The notes under the pieces: model-generated
Told to the model about the DNA's origin: nothing
What the model saw: the letters and a program-made list of their open reading frames with translations, nothing else
The model's database searches: none
Shown: in pieces, positions 33,841 to 42,738 of the stretch
How positions within the stretch are numbered: the stretch's first letter is position 1
Layout of the letters: the number at the start of each line of letters is the position of its first letter
Program-made: the position numbers and the translations under genes
Assembly (NCBI GenBank): GCA_903889565.1
Contig: CAISYC010000005.1
Span: 124,001 to 188,000 of the forward strand
Length of the DNA stretch: 64,000 nt
Direction of reading: 5' to 3'
DNA from: an uncultured beta proteobacterium
GTDB lineage: Bacteria > Pseudomonadota > Gammaproteobacteria > Burkholderiales > SG8-41

Positions 33841-34311
33841 CTACTCGTAAAACGAACCTTTCATGTCGGCAACACCGCGGTCGATCAGATACTGCATGTC
33901 GGCCGACGATTCCATCGTCTTGCGGTCGATATTGAACTGGATTGCGCGCTCGGCGGAGGTCGTGCCCTTGATCGTCAGCAACGAGAGCGATTCCTTGATT
34001 TCCCATTCATGCGCGCCGCGCAACCCGGCCGGCCCGAAGACCACATCGCCGGGACCGACTTCCCAGGAATTGCCTTCGATGTCGCGCACGATGCCGCTGC
34101 CGGCGACGATGTAATGAAAGGTCTCGATCATGTGCCAGTGCAAATGCTCGTGGGTGCCGGGGCCGAAGGTGGCAAGCCCGACGCTGATGCGCTCGGCCGG
34201 ATGCTCCTTGCAGCCGGCGAGTTTCTTGATGCTGAGCCCCGGGATCACGCCGGGCGACGTCGGCTCGTTGGCCTGATTGAATACTTTCAATTCCGATTTG
34301 ATGTTTTTCAT
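33841..34311 (-). CDS. single-domain cupin protein
   Basis: A 156-aa cytoplasmic cupin. The metal-site motif FGPGTHEHLHWHMIETFHYIVAGSG provides several His and a Glu, and the second motif is GPGDVVFGPAGLRGAHEW. The ATG at 34311 follows AGAGGACCGC. It is divergent from the amidohydrolase gene at 34458, with a TATAAT between them, and lies 80 bases before the bicupin gene on the same strand. Activity unknown. Confidence 0.85.
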   Translation of the reverse strand: MKNIKSELKVFNQANEPTSPGVIPGLSIKKLAGCKEHPAERISVGLATFGPGTHEHLHWHMIETFHYIVAGSGIVRDIEGNSWEVGPGDVVFGPAGLRGAHEWEIKESLSLLTIKGTTSAERAIQFNIDRKTMESSADMQYLIDRGVADMKGSFYE

Positions 34312-34457
34312 GCGGTCCTCTGGCGTATGCGCGTTCTTGTAGGTGTCGGCCTGATCAATGCGATCCGAACCGGCCGCTATAATAGCGCCTGCCGGCCCGT
34401 CGCACAGCGCGCCGCCGCAATCCACACGCAATCAACAAGAATGCCGGAGAGGAAACC

Positions 34458-35321
34458 ATGGTCATCGTCGACACCCACGTCCACGTTTTCACGGACGACC
34501 GCAAAAAATATCCCCAGATCATCGACACGCCGCGCGCCGGCTCGATTCCGAGCATCAAGGAAATCGGCCAGACCGAATGGCCGGTGACCACCGTGGAAAC
34601 GCTGGCGCTGCTGATGGATGAAGCCGGCGTCGACAAGGCCACACTGGTGCAGGCCTATTTTGTCTACGAATACGACAACCGTTACACCTGCGACGCCGCG
34701 CGCCTCGACCCGCAACGTTTCGCCAGTGTGGTCGTGCTCGACCCGCTGGACCCGAATTCGCCCGACGAGCTCTCGCGCCTGGTCGAACAGGAGGGCGTGA
34801 CCGGCCTGCGATTCATGCGCGGCCGCCTGCCGCAGAGTTCGCTGGGCGAACCGGCGACCTTCCCGCTGTGGGAACGCATGCAGCAGCTGAAGATTCCGCT
34901 CGCCATCAACGACCGCATCATCGAGCTGCCGAAGGTGCGCAAGCCGATGGAGCGCTATCCGGAGGTAAAAGTGTGTTTCGAACACGCCTGGGGTCACAAG
35001 GTCGGCACAACGCCGTACCCGGATCTCGCGCCGCTGTTCGCATTTGCCGACAACCCGAACGTCTATATCAAGACCGCAATCAACAACATCGCTGCCGCGC
35101 GCGATGCCGGCGGCACCGCCGAAGCGCTTTATGAAAAGCTGGTTGCCGTATTCGGCGCCAAACGCATCATGTGGAGTTCCAACTATCCGGCGCATCCGCG
35201 CTTCAACGGCGTCAAAAGCCGGCTCGACGAAGCGAAGAAAGTACTCGCCTTTTTGTCCGAAGAAGACCGCCGCTGGATTTTCGGCGAAACGGCACTGTCG
35301 GTGTTCCCCCATTTGCGCTGA
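34458..35321 (+). CDS. amidohydrolase-2-family metal hydrolase
   Basis: A 287-aa TIM-barrel protein starting MVIVDTHVHVFTDD, where His7 and His9 form the HxH metal pair. Further likely ligands are in CFEHAWGHK and the C-terminal MWSSNYPAHP, where Asn stands in for the usual Asp (GSDxP). Family members hydrolyse or decarboxylate aromatic and lactone acids such as 4-oxalomesaconate or 2-pyrone-4,6-dicarboxylate. A perfect TATAAT lies at 34378-34383. A ModA-like gene follows after 10 bases. Confidence 0.88.
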   Translation: MVIVDTHVHVFTDDRKKYPQIIDTPRAGSIPSIKEIGQTEWPVTTVETLALLMDEAGVDKATLVQAYFVYEYDNRYTCDAARLDPQRFASVVVLDPLDPNSPDELSRLVEQEGVTGLRFMRGRLPQSSLGEPATFPLWERMQQLKIPLAINDRIIELPKVRKPMERYPEVKVCFEHAWGHKVGTTPYPDLAPLFAFADNPNVYIKTAINNIAAARDAGGTAEALYEKLVAVFGAKRIMWSSNYPAHPRFNGVKSRLDEAKKVLAFLSEEDRRWIFGETALSVFPHLR

Positions 35322-35331
35322 GGATTAGACC

Positions 35332-36027
35332 ATGGCCGGCATCGAAATAAAGGTCATGACCTCGAACGCCCTGCGCACGGTGTTCGGCGAATTGATCCCC
35401 GCATTCGCGCGCGCGCACGGTATCAAGATCAATGCGACCTATGATCCGGCCAAACGCGTGCAGAAACGCCTCGCCGCCGGCGAAACCGCCGACGTGGTGG
35501 TCAGCAACCTGCCGGCGGTCGAGCGCATGATCGGCGAGGGCCTCATCGACGCGGCGAGCCGGCGCGAATTCGCGCGCTACGGCATCGGCATCGCGGTCAA
35601 GGCCGGCGCGCCGAAACCGGATATCAGCACGGTCGATGCATTCAAGCGCACCTTGCTGCAGGCGCGTTCGATCGCCTGCACCGTCGAGGGTGCGAGCGGC
35701 ATTTATTTCGCCGAACTGGTCGAGCGGCTCGGCATTGCCGATGCCGTCAACCCGAAGGCGAGCCGCCAGCCCGGCGGGCTTTGCGCCGAACAGCTGCTCG
35801 ACGGCCGCGCCGACATCGCGATCCAGCAGGTACCCGAATTGCTGGCCGCCGGTGCAGGCATTGAACTCGCGGGGCTCCTGCCGGATGCACTGCAAAAAAT
35901 GAGTGTGCTGTCGGCCGGCGTGTTCAATGCCTCCGCGCAGGCCGCGGCCAGCCGTACGCTGATCGAATTTCTGGCGGCGCCGGATGCCTCGCGCCTGTTC
36001 AAGGCCGCGGGATTCGATCCACTCTAG
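35332..36027 (+). CDS. ModA-like type 2 substrate-binding protein without signal peptide
   Basis: A 231-aa protein resembling molybdate-type extracellular solute-binding proteins: IKVMTSNALRTVFGELIPAFARAHGI, AAGETADVVVSNLPAVERMI, VEGASGIYFAELVERLGI and AIQQVPELL. It has no signal peptide, so it is probably cytoplasmic or needs another export route. It directly follows the amidohydrolase gene and may act as a sensor or binding partner for the same substrate; no ABC permease or ATPase is nearby. Confidence 0.8.
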   Translation: MAGIEIKVMTSNALRTVFGELIPAFARAHGIKINATYDPAKRVQKRLAAGETADVVVSNLPAVERMIGEGLIDAASRREFARYGIGIAVKAGAPKPDISTVDAFKRTLLQARSIACTVEGASGIYFAELVERLGIADAVNPKASRQPGGLCAEQLLDGRADIAIQQVPELLAAGAGIELAGLLPDALQKMSVLSAGVFNASAQAAASRTLIEFLAAPDASRLFKAAGFDPL

Positions 36028-36108
36028 TCTGTGTTCGGCAGCGTACAGACGGCCGACCGGTGATGACGGATGCTGGCCATCCTGATGATCGCGTCAGAGG
36101 GGTGCCGC

Positions 36109-36321
36109 ATGAAATCCGCTGTCCTCTTTTCGATCCCGCTGCCGCTGTCCAATGGCGTCTGCTGGCGCTGGCGCTCGTCGGACGGCACCACCGATTCGAC
36201 CAAGTCGTTTGTGAGTTACTACGACTGCCGGTTTGACGCCGAGGCCAACGGCTATTGTGCGGAAACGCCGCCGCGCCCACCGCATAAAACTGCACCGCGC
36301 ATACGCCGTATCCAGCGGTAA
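36109..36321 (+). CDS. small hypothetical protein
   Basis: A 70-aa frame starting MKSAVLFSIPLPLSNGVCWRWRSSDGTTDS and containing SFVSYYDCRFDAEANGYC. Its Trp/Arg- and Cys-containing sequence reads like a real small protein, and a G-rich stretch AGAGGGG precedes the ATG. The C-terminal Pro/Arg tail is less convincing. Family not recognised. The rest of the gap 36028-36426 shows no other feature. Confidence 0.45.
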   Translation: MKSAVLFSIPLPLSNGVCWRWRSSDGTTDSTKSFVSYYDCRFDAEANGYCAETPPRPPHKTAPRIRRIQR

Positions 36322-36426
36322 CGCCACCGCGCCGCATTGTGGCGTGATGCTTGCTTTCAACCTGAGCCAGACCGCGGACACTTGACCCGCGCCTGCGTCG
36401 TTTGATATCTGCGAAGGAAAGCACTC

Positions 36427-37407
36427 ATGATGCTGTTCAATGCGGGCAATCTGCTGCGCGCCTGCCTCATCGCGGTGCCGGCATTCGCCGTCGTGGTGCA
36501 GGCGCAAAGTTATCCGGCCAAGCCGGTGCGCATCATCATTCCCTTCCCGCCGGGGGGCAACACCGACATCTACGCGCGGCCGATTGCGGCGAAGATGGGC
36601 GAACTCTACGGTCACCAGATGGTGGTGGACAACCGGCCCGGCGCCGGCGGTTCGATCGGCATGCAGATCGCGGCGGCGCAACCGCCCGACGGTTACACAC
36701 TCGTGTGGGGCAGCACCAGCACCCACGGCGTCGGGCCCAACGTCTACAAAAAGCTGCCGTACGATGCGGTCGCCGATTTCGAACCGGTGATCCTGACCGT
36801 GATCGCGCAGAACATTCTGGTCGTGCATCCGTCGGTGCCGGCGAAAAACGTCAGGGAATTGATCGCCCTCGCCAAGGCCAAACGCGGCGGCTTGAGTTTC
36901 GCTTCCAGCGGCAACGGCACTATCAGTCACCTGGCCGGCGAGTTGTTCCGCACCATGACCGCCACCGGGATGGTGCATGTGCCGTACAAAGGCAGCTCGC
37001 CGGCGATGGTCGATCTGCTGTCGGGACAGATCGACCTGATGTTCGACAGCCTGTCGTCATCGCTGCCGCAGGTGCGCGCCGGTAAACTGCGCGCGCTGGC
37101 GGTAACCGGTGCGAAGCGTTATCCGGGCATGCCGGATCTGCCGACCATCACCGAGTCCGGACTCAAGGGCTTCGAAGTCACAACCTGGCTCGCCATCTGG
37201 GCGCCGGCGCGCACGCCGAAAGAAATCGTCGGCAAATTGAATAGCGACATCAACAAAATTCTGCTGCAACCGGATATTTTGCGGTTGATGGCGGATAACG
37301 GCGCCGAACCCGGCGGCGGTTCGCCCGAGCGCCTCGGCGCTCACGTCAAGAGCGAGATCGCCAAATGGGGCGCAGTGGTGAAAGCGGCCAACATCAAGGT
37401 CGAATAG
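36427..37407 (+). CDS. Bug/TctC-type receptor
   Basis: A 326-aa receptor. Signal peptide cut near VVVQAQ. Mature start SYPAKPVRIIIPFPPGGNTDIYARPIA; VDNRPGAGGSIGMQIAA; PPDGYTLVWGSTSTHG; HVPYKGSSPAMVDLLSGQ; C-terminus KWGAVVKAANIKVE. GAAGGAAAG precedes the ATG. The gene stands alone. An 8-bp hairpin (37409-37416 with 37443-37450) after the stop may act as a weak terminator. Confidence 0.93.
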   Translation: MMLFNAGNLLRACLIAVPAFAVVVQAQSYPAKPVRIIIPFPPGGNTDIYARPIAAKMGELYGHQMVVDNRPGAGGSIGMQIAAAQPPDGYTLVWGSTSTHGVGPNVYKKLPYDAVADFEPVILTVIAQNILVVHPSVPAKNVRELIALAKAKRGGLSFASSGNGTISHLAGELFRTMTATGMVHVPYKGSSPAMVDLLSGQIDLMFDSLSSSLPQVRAGKLRALAVTGAKRYPGMPDLPTITESGLKGFEVTTWLAIWAPARTPKEIVGKLNSDINKILLQPDILRLMADNGAEPGGGSPERLGAHVKSEIAKWGAVVKAANIKVE

Positions 37408-37474
37408 ACGCCGGCCGCGTCACCGTTATGACTATGATCACGGGCCGGCGCCTGCAGCTCGCTGCCGCGTGAAT

Positions 37475-37618
37475 TTACTGACCGGTCTTGTCAGCGGGCG
37501 GCTTGGCCTGCGCCGCCTCTTCCGGTTTGTAATTGCCGATTACGCTTCTCAGCGGACAAAAACCGACCACCGGACATTTTTTGCATCCGATTGCAATTGC
37601 GCCTGGACATAGAGTCAT
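37475..37618 (-). CDS. 47-aa four-cysteine protein, possible Fe-S or zinc site
   Basis: A short minus-strand gene below usual length limits. ATG at 37618 follows the strong ribosome site GGGAGGAG at four bases. The product has Cys4, Cys12, Cys15 and Cys21 (CPGAIAIGCKKC then VVGFCPLRSVIGNYKPE), spacing C-x7-C-x2-C-x5-C, then a Pro/Ala/Lys tail. The cysteine cluster and the fine ribosome site argue for a real gene. It may hold an iron-sulfur cluster or zinc. It lies between a Bug gene and senB. Function unknown. Confidence 0.65.
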   Translation of the reverse strand: MTLCPGAIAIGCKKCPVVGFCPLRSVIGNYKPEEAAQAKPPADKTGQ

Positions 37619-37912
37619 CTCGCTCCTCCCCGGTTGAGCGCGGCCGCCATTCCAAGCCGCACGCGCATTATGCGCGCAGGCAGCACCCCGTCAAACCTTC
37701 ATGCCACAGCGGCGAACAGCTTGTCGTGGGCCGCCAACAGCGTCTGGTGCATCACGCTGCCCTGTCTGGGGGTAATGCACAAACGGTTTGTTGGCGCGCG
37801 TCCCGCCGGGATAAAAATGCGTCCGGAAAAAATGCGTGCCGAGGCGTTCAAAAAAACCGATCAACCGCAACCCCGGGCGGGCGATCGCGGACAGCTACGG
37901 CGGACTGATAAC
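37619..37912. other. 294-base stretch with no supported gene
   Basis: Between the four-Cys gene and senB there are only overlapping frames with poor composition and no ribosome site. Short A/T-rich patches (37810-37860) occur. I see no hairpin terminator, repeat or RNA gene here. Confidence 0.5.
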
Positions 37913-38860
37913 TCAGTCGAATTCGCGCAGCAGGCGCAGCACGCCGTGCCGCTCCGCCGCCGGCGCAAACAGCGGCCGCCTGACCCGCAGCGCCTGTTTT
38001 AATTCGGTAAAAAAGGCCCGGTCGCCGGCTGCGCGCGCGATCAATCGCGCCAGCGCCCGGTCGTCGTGCAACGGGTAATAGCCGGGATAATCCGCACCTA
38101 GCATGCCGACGTTGCCGGAAATTCGCGAAGCCAGCACCGGCAAGCCGAGACGCGCCGCCTCGCAAATCACGTTGGCGCCGCCTTCCATCACGGAACTGAC
38201 CACCAGCAAATGGCTCGCCGCCATACGTCGCAGCGTATCTGCGTGGCTCTTACTGCCAAGCCAGTGATAGCGCGGCTCGGCGCAAGCGTAGCGCATTGCC
38301 TCGCGTGCCATCACCGGTGTCAGCGCCTCTCCCAGTTGTATGAGTTCAAGATTTCCGGCGTCAGGCAGGTGACGCAGCGCGAGCACGGCGCGAAAGGGAT
38401 CCTTTTCCCTTCGCAAATGGCCGACGACGGCAATGCGAAAACAATGCCGCACCGGACGCTGTCGCAATGACGTATCGGCAGATTGATAAATTACGCGCGT
38501 CTTCCGGCGCAAATGCGAGGCCAGTTCCCGCAGGCCGGCCGCTTGCAGCACCACCAGCCGCGACGCGAGTTCCAGGCTGCGCCGCGCGCTGGCGTGAGCT
38601 TTGATATCGCGATAAAGATCGGTCCCGGTCAGGACGACGATCAACGGCCGGTCGGGATACGCGCGATGGAACTGTTTGACTGCCGTGCTGCTTTTGCGCG
38701 CATGCAGCGCAATCAACGCATCGGTGTCGGTGCCGTCCCATTGCGCCGCCAGCGTGACACGATGACCCGCGCTGCGCAGAAAATCGCGCCAGCGCTGCGC
38801 GGTGTGCCGGTTGCCGCTGCGGCGGCCGGCGCCGGCCGGTGTGATGATGTGAATGTTCAT
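37913..38860 (-). CDS. senB: SenB-like selenosugar synthase (TIGR04348-type glycosyltransferase)
   Basis: A 315-aa GT-B-fold glycosyltransferase. It begins MNIHIITPAGAGRRSGNRHTAQRWRDFL, the typical start of the family named selenosugar synthase SenB, and has the C-terminal nucleotide-sugar motif VMEGGANVICEAARLGLPVLAS. SenB uses selenophosphate and UDP-sugar to make a selenosugar, the selenium donor for selenoneine. The divergent neighbour, 53 bases away, is the SenA-like gene, which strongly supports the call. The third gene, senC (a selD-like selenophosphate synthetase), is not in the window. Confidence 0.85.
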   Translation of the reverse strand: MNIHIITPAGAGRRSGNRHTAQRWRDFLRSAGHRVTLAAQWDGTDTDALIALHARKSSTAVKQFHRAYPDRPLIVVLTGTDLYRDIKAHASARRSLELASRLVVLQAAGLRELASHLRRKTRVIYQSADTSLRQRPVRHCFRIAVVGHLRREKDPFRAVLALRHLPDAGNLELIQLGEALTPVMAREAMRYACAEPRYHWLGSKSHADTLRRMAASHLLVVSSVMEGGANVICEAARLGLPVLASRISGNVGMLGADYPGYYPLHDDRALARLIARAAGDRAFFTELKQALRVRRPLFAPAAERHGVLRLLREFD

Positions 38861-38890
38861 GGGAGTGAGCGTTCAGCAGAGGCTGGTGAG

Positions 38891-38896
38891 TATAGT
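38891..38896 (+). promoter_or_regulatory. -10 element of senA
   Basis: TATAGT at 38891-38896 would start transcription near 38903, only about 11 bases before the senA ATG at 38914. The 53-base intergenic region must hold both divergent promoters. No good ribosome site precedes senA, so its message may be nearly leaderless. Confidence 0.4.
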
Positions 38897-38913
38897 AGAC
38901 TCGTGTCGACCCG

Positions 38914-40218
38914 ATGAAATTTCCCGCGCTCACCGACCCCGCCGTGCTTGCCGCAGATCTGCGCGCGGCGCGCGCCCGCGCGAATCACATCACGGCCGAC
39001 CTCGACGGCGAACGCCTGTTCGGCCCGCTGCTCGCCATCGTCAATCCGCCGCTGTGGGAAATCGGCCATGTCGCGTGGTTTCACGAATACTGGTGCCTGC
39101 GTCAGCGCGCCGACGCCGAACCTGCGCCGTCCATCCTCAAGGGCGCCGACGCGCTTTATGACTCGGCGAAGGTCGCGCACGACACGCGCTGGCAGTTGCT
39201 GCTGCCGACCTTGCAGCAAACGCGCGGCTATGCGAACGACATCATGGACCGCGTGCTGCATCGGCTGGGGCGTGAAGCGGAAAGCCCGGCGCTGCAGTAT
39301 TTCGTGCGGCTGGCGACCATGCATGAGGACATGCACACTGAAGCTTTTCACTACACGCGGCAGACGCTGGGTTATGCCGATCCGTTCGCCGCAACGAAAG
39401 CGGTCGCCGCGACAGCCGTCCGCGCTGAAACAACAGCGCGCGGCGACGCCGAATTCGCCGGCGGCCGCTGCATGCTGGGCGCCGCGGATGACGGCCGCTT
39501 TGTGTTCGACAATGAAAAGTGGGCGCACGAAATCACGATCGCGCCATTCCGCATGGCACGCAGTGCGCTCAGCAATGCCGAATACCGCGCCTTCGTCGAT
39601 GCCGGCGGCTATGCGCGGCGCGAGTGGTGGAGCGATGCCGGCTGGGCATGGCGCACGCAGTCGGCCGCGCAGGCACCGCATTATTGGATCAAGCAGGAAG
39701 GCGTCTGGCATCAACGCCGCTTCGATCAGACCCGGCGACTGGCAGACAACGAGCCGGTATTCCACGTGAACTGGCACGAGGCGCAGGCTTACTGCAAATT
39801 CGCCAAGCGCCGTCTGCCGACGGCGGCCGAGTGGGAGTTTGCCGCCGCCACTTCAATCACCGACGGCGGCAAGCGCCGCTATCCCTGGGGCGACGATACG
39901 CCCGCCTCCGGCCGGGCGAATCTCGAAGGCAATGCGCCCGCTTCCGTCGATGACTATGCCGATGGCGATTCCGCCCGCGGCTGCCGCCAAATGATCGGCA
40001 ATGTCTGGGAATGGACCGCGGACGCATTCAACCCCTATCCGGGATTCGTCGCCGATCCGTACAAGGAATATTCGCAACCGTGGTTCGGCACACACATGGA
40101 GTTGCGCGGCGGCAGCTTCGCCACACCGCGGCGGCTGATTCGCAACACCTGGCGCAATTTCTACATGCCGGCGCGGAACGACATCTTCGCCGGCCTGCGC
40201 ACCTGCGCGGTCGGCTGA
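38914..40218 (+). CDS. senA: SenA-like selenoneine synthase (EgtB-type iron enzyme)
   Basis: A 434-aa enzyme with an N-terminal DinB-like helical domain and a C-terminal formylglycine-generating-enzyme-type domain. The three iron-binding histidines of the EgtB family appear as His52 (EIGHVAWFHEYW), His137 and His141 (MHEDMHTE). The C-terminal domain shows EWEFAAA, NVWEWTADAF, LRGGSFATPRR and RNDIFAGLRTCA. SenA joins a selenosugar to hercynine (trimethylhistidine). Alone it could be read as EgtB, but the divergent senB and absence of egtD or other egt genes favour SenA. Confidence 0.85.
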   Translation: MKFPALTDPAVLAADLRAARARANHITADLDGERLFGPLLAIVNPPLWEIGHVAWFHEYWCLRQRADAEPAPSILKGADALYDSAKVAHDTRWQLLLPTLQQTRGYANDIMDRVLHRLGREAESPALQYFVRLATMHEDMHTEAFHYTRQTLGYADPFAATKAVAATAVRAETTARGDAEFAGGRCMLGAADDGRFVFDNEKWAHEITIAPFRMARSALSNAEYRAFVDAGGYARREWWSDAGWAWRTQSAAQAPHYWIKQEGVWHQRRFDQTRRLADNEPVFHVNWHEAQAYCKFAKRRLPTAAEWEFAAATSITDGGKRRYPWGDDTPASGRANLEGNAPASVDDYADGDSARGCRQMIGNVWEWTADAFNPYPGFVADPYKEYSQPWFGTHMELRGGSFATPRRLIRNTWRNFYMPARNDIFAGLRTCAVG

Positions 40219-40219
40219 T

Positions 40220-41185
40220 CTATTCCCCGCGCAGGCCGGCCTCGCGTATCACCCTGCCCCACTTCGCCATCTCAAGGCGGATGACGGCGGCGAATTCCTC
40301 CGGCGTGCCGCCAACCACTTCGCCGCCGCTGTCGAATATACGCTGCCGCACGTCGTGGCGATGGATGGCCTCGGACGCAATCCGGTTAATCGTTGCAATG
40401 ATGGCGGCGGGCGTTCCCGCCGGCGCCAGCACACCGTTATAGGCGGTGGCTTCGTAACCGGGCAAACCCGCTGCGGCAACCGTCGGCAGTTCCAGCGCCA
40501 ATGCGGAAGGCAGCGCACTGGTCACTGCCAGCGCGCGCACACGGCCTGCGCGCCAGTGCGGCATCACCGAACCGGCGCTCGGAAAACTCAACTGCGTTTC
40601 GCCCGCGTCAAGGCTGGTCAACGCCGAGCCGGTGCCTTTGTAATTGATGCGCACGAGCTTGAGGTTGGCCATCACGCGAAAAAGCTCGGCCGCGAGATGA
40701 TTGCCGGAACCCGGCGAACTCGTGCTGTAGTTGAGTTCGCCCGGCCGCGCTTTCGCCAGCGCGATCAATTCGCGCAGCGTCTTCACCGGCAGCGCCGGAT
40801 GCACGACCAGGATGCTGGGCGAACTTGTCGCCAGCATCACCGGCGAAAAATCGCGCTGCGGATCCCAGCTCACGCCGTCGCGCAGAAACGGCGACAGCCA
40901 CAGCACGCTGGTATAGAACAGCAGGGTATAGCCGTCGGGCGGCGCCTTTGCCACCGCCTCAACGGCGGCAATTGCGCGGTTCTCTACGATCACCGGCTGA
41001 CCGAGACGGGCGCCCAGTCCCTGCGCGATTAAACGCGCGACGGAATCCGGATAACCGCCGGCCTCGGTGGTCTCGATCCGGATGACCTTGACGGGATAGG
41101 GCTGGGCCGCGGCCGTGACCGACAACACGGCCAGCGCCGCGAGCGCGCACGCCCGCGGCCGGCGAAACACGGCGTGACACATCAA
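40220..41185 (-). CDS. Bug/TctC-type receptor
   Basis: A 321-aa receptor. Signal peptide cut near VTAAAQ. The mature start YPVKVIRIETTEAGGYPDSVARLIAQ departs from the usual PVRIVVG-AGG text, and VENRAIAAVEAVAK lacks the normal Arg-Pro-Gly turn, so ligand choice may differ. PPDGYTLLFYTSVLWLSPF and RINYKGTGSALTSL are present. It closely resembles the receptor at 54338 in the shared block around WLSPFxRD. It is convergent with senA, one base apart. Confidence 0.9.
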   Translation of the reverse strand: MMCHAVFRRPRACALAALAVLSVTAAAQPYPVKVIRIETTEAGGYPDSVARLIAQGLGARLGQPVIVENRAIAAVEAVAKAPPDGYTLLFYTSVLWLSPFLRDGVSWDPQRDFSPVMLATSSPSILVVHPALPVKTLRELIALAKARPGELNYSTSSPGSGNHLAAELFRVMANLKLVRINYKGTGSALTSLDAGETQLSFPSAGSVMPHWRAGRVRALAVTSALPSALALELPTVAAAGLPGYEATAYNGVLAPAGTPAAIIATINRIASEAIHRHDVRQRIFDSGGEVVGGTPEEFAAVIRLEMAKWGRVIREAGLRGE

Positions 41186-41222
41186 CGCGGCAAGCGTGGC
41201 CGCAGCCCCCGGCCGGCGCGCC

Positions 41223-41735
41223 TTATTGCGCCGTCGCCCCCATGAAATCGCGTTTGCCGATTTCCACGCCGTTGTGACGCAGGATGTCGTAGGCGGTGGT
41301 GACGTGAAAATAAAAGTTGGGCAACGCGCGATTCTGCAAGAGATCGATGCCGACGAATTCGGTGTCCTTGCCCATGACTTTGATGGTCAGCTTCTTGGTA
41401 TCGCTGCCGTCGATTTGCGCGGCGGTGAGGCCCTTCAGAAAGGCCAGCGTTTTTTCGACGCGCGCAATGAGTTCGCCGAGCGTCTTCTCGTTCATCTCGA
41501 TCGCCGGCGACTCGACACCGGCCAGCGCGGCGGCGCAATTGCGCGCGTGATCGGCGGCCTGTTGGATCTGGCGCGCAAAGCTGAACATGTCGGGAAACAG
41601 GCGGTAATTGACCAGCGTGCCCTCGTCGTATTTTTTCTCGGAGTAGAGCGCCTGCGCCTTCTTCAGGCAGTGGGCAAGTCCGTTCAGATGGCGGACGAAA
41701 ATGGGCACCGAAATATTGAACATCGAAATTGCCAT
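41223..41735 (-). CDS. DUF1993-family protein
   Basis: A 170-aa helical cytoplasmic protein beginning MFNISVPIFVRHLNGLAHCLKKAQALYSEKKYDE after a short MAIS lead, with LFPDMFSFARQIQQAADHARN and the C-terminal NFYFHVTTAYDILRHNGVEIGKRDFMG; this order is typical of DUF1993, a DinB-like four-helix family. GAGGAGA precedes the ATG at 41735. Activity unknown. Placed 37 bases upstream of the Bug gene in reading direction, probably the same transcript. Confidence 0.9.
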   Translation of the reverse strand: MAISMFNISVPIFVRHLNGLAHCLKKAQALYSEKKYDEGTLVNYRLFPDMFSFARQIQQAADHARNCAAALAGVESPAIEMNEKTLGELIARVEKTLAFLKGLTAAQIDGSDTKKLTIKVMGKDTEFVGIDLLQNRALPNFYFHVTTAYDILRHNGVEIGKRDFMGATAQ

Positions 41736-41855
41736 TGCTGCTTTCTCCTCGTTGGATTTTTTTGGAAACGCGATTATTTGTTTCCACCGCCGCCGCGTCA
41801 AGCGGTACCGCGGCTTTGCAATTGCGCGCGCCTGCCGTCACAATGCGCCACAGCC

Positions 41856-42704
41856 ATGCCGTCCGTCAAACGCAGTCAAAACGCCACCCTGCACTACCAC
41901 ATCGATGATTTCACCGATCCGTGGCGCAGCGCCGGCACCATCGTGCTGCAGCACGGCTATGCCCGCTCGTCGCTGTTCTGGCAGGCCTGGGTTCCGTACC
42001 TCGCGCGCTTTTACCGGATCGTGCGCGTGGAGTTGCGCGGCCACGCCGGCGCACCGGTGGATTTCGACCCGGCGCGCGACAGCACGCTTGCCAACTACGT
42101 CGGCGACGTGCTCGCGGTGCTCGATCAACTCAAGCTCGAATCGGTGCACTACTGCGGCGAATCCTTCGGCGGCATCATCGGCATGGCGCTGGCGGCGGAA
42201 CACCCGGCACGCGTGCGCACGCTGACGCTGGTGTCCTCCCCGGTTTATCAGAACCAGAAAAGCCAGGACGTCTATGCCGCCGGCTTCCCGACGCGCGAAG
42301 AAGCGCTGCGCACACTCGGCACCCGTCGATGGGCCGAGCGCATCTACGGCGCGCCGGATTTTTTTCCCGCCGGCACTGCCGACGGCCTGCGCCGCTGGTA
42401 CCTCGAGCAGATTGCGCAAACCGATCCCGAGGTGCTGTGCGGACTCTACGGCCTGCTGCGCCACGCCAACGCGACCGCGCTGCTGCCGCGCATCGCCGCG
42501 CCGGTACTCGGCCTCTACCCGACCGCCGGCCTGCTGACCGGCAACGCACAGGAAACGCTGCTGCGCGCCGGCATCCGCGATTTGCGCATGATCCACCTGC
42601 CTGCCGCATCCCACGCCATAATGACGCTGTATCCGGCGACCTGCGCAATTCATTTGCTGCATTTCGCCGCAGAACACGACGGCATTGCCTGCCGCGAACA
42701 ATAA
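41856..42704 (+). CDS. alpha/beta hydrolase
   Basis: A 282-aa hydrolase of the 3-oxoadipate enol-lactonase-like type. Oxyanion region LQHGYARSSLFW, nucleophile Ser103 in HYCGESFGG, and the catalytic His in LPAASHAIMTLYP near residue 255. It is a close paralogue of the protein at 55298 (LHYxIDDFTDPW, VPYLARFY and HFAAxHDGIxCRE shared). ATG 41856 was chosen for alignment with that paralogue; ATG 41844 is an alternative. A Bug receptor gene follows after 34 bases. Confidence 0.9.
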   Translation: MPSVKRSQNATLHYHIDDFTDPWRSAGTIVLQHGYARSSLFWQAWVPYLARFYRIVRVELRGHAGAPVDFDPARDSTLANYVGDVLAVLDQLKLESVHYCGESFGGIIGMALAAEHPARVRTLTLVSSPVYQNQKSQDVYAAGFPTREEALRTLGTRRWAERIYGAPDFFPAGTADGLRRWYLEQIAQTDPEVLCGLYGLLRHANATALLPRIAAPVLGLYPTAGLLTGNAQETLLRAGIRDLRMIHLPAASHAIMTLYPATCAIHLLHFAAEHDGIACREQ

Positions 42705-42738
42705 GCGCTCAGCGCAGCCGTGAATGGGAGGGACGTTA

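Noticed and set aside
38914..40218. EgtB (ergothioneine) instead of SenA for the 434-aa protein
   Set aside because: No egtD, egtA, egtC or egtE is adjacent, whereas a SenB-type glycosyltransferase is divergent at 53 bases; EgtB remains a minor possibility.
41196..41855. Long N-terminal extension of the alpha/beta hydrolase at 41856
   Set aside because: The extension lies antisense to the DUF1993 gene, has poor composition and is absent from the paralogue at 55298.
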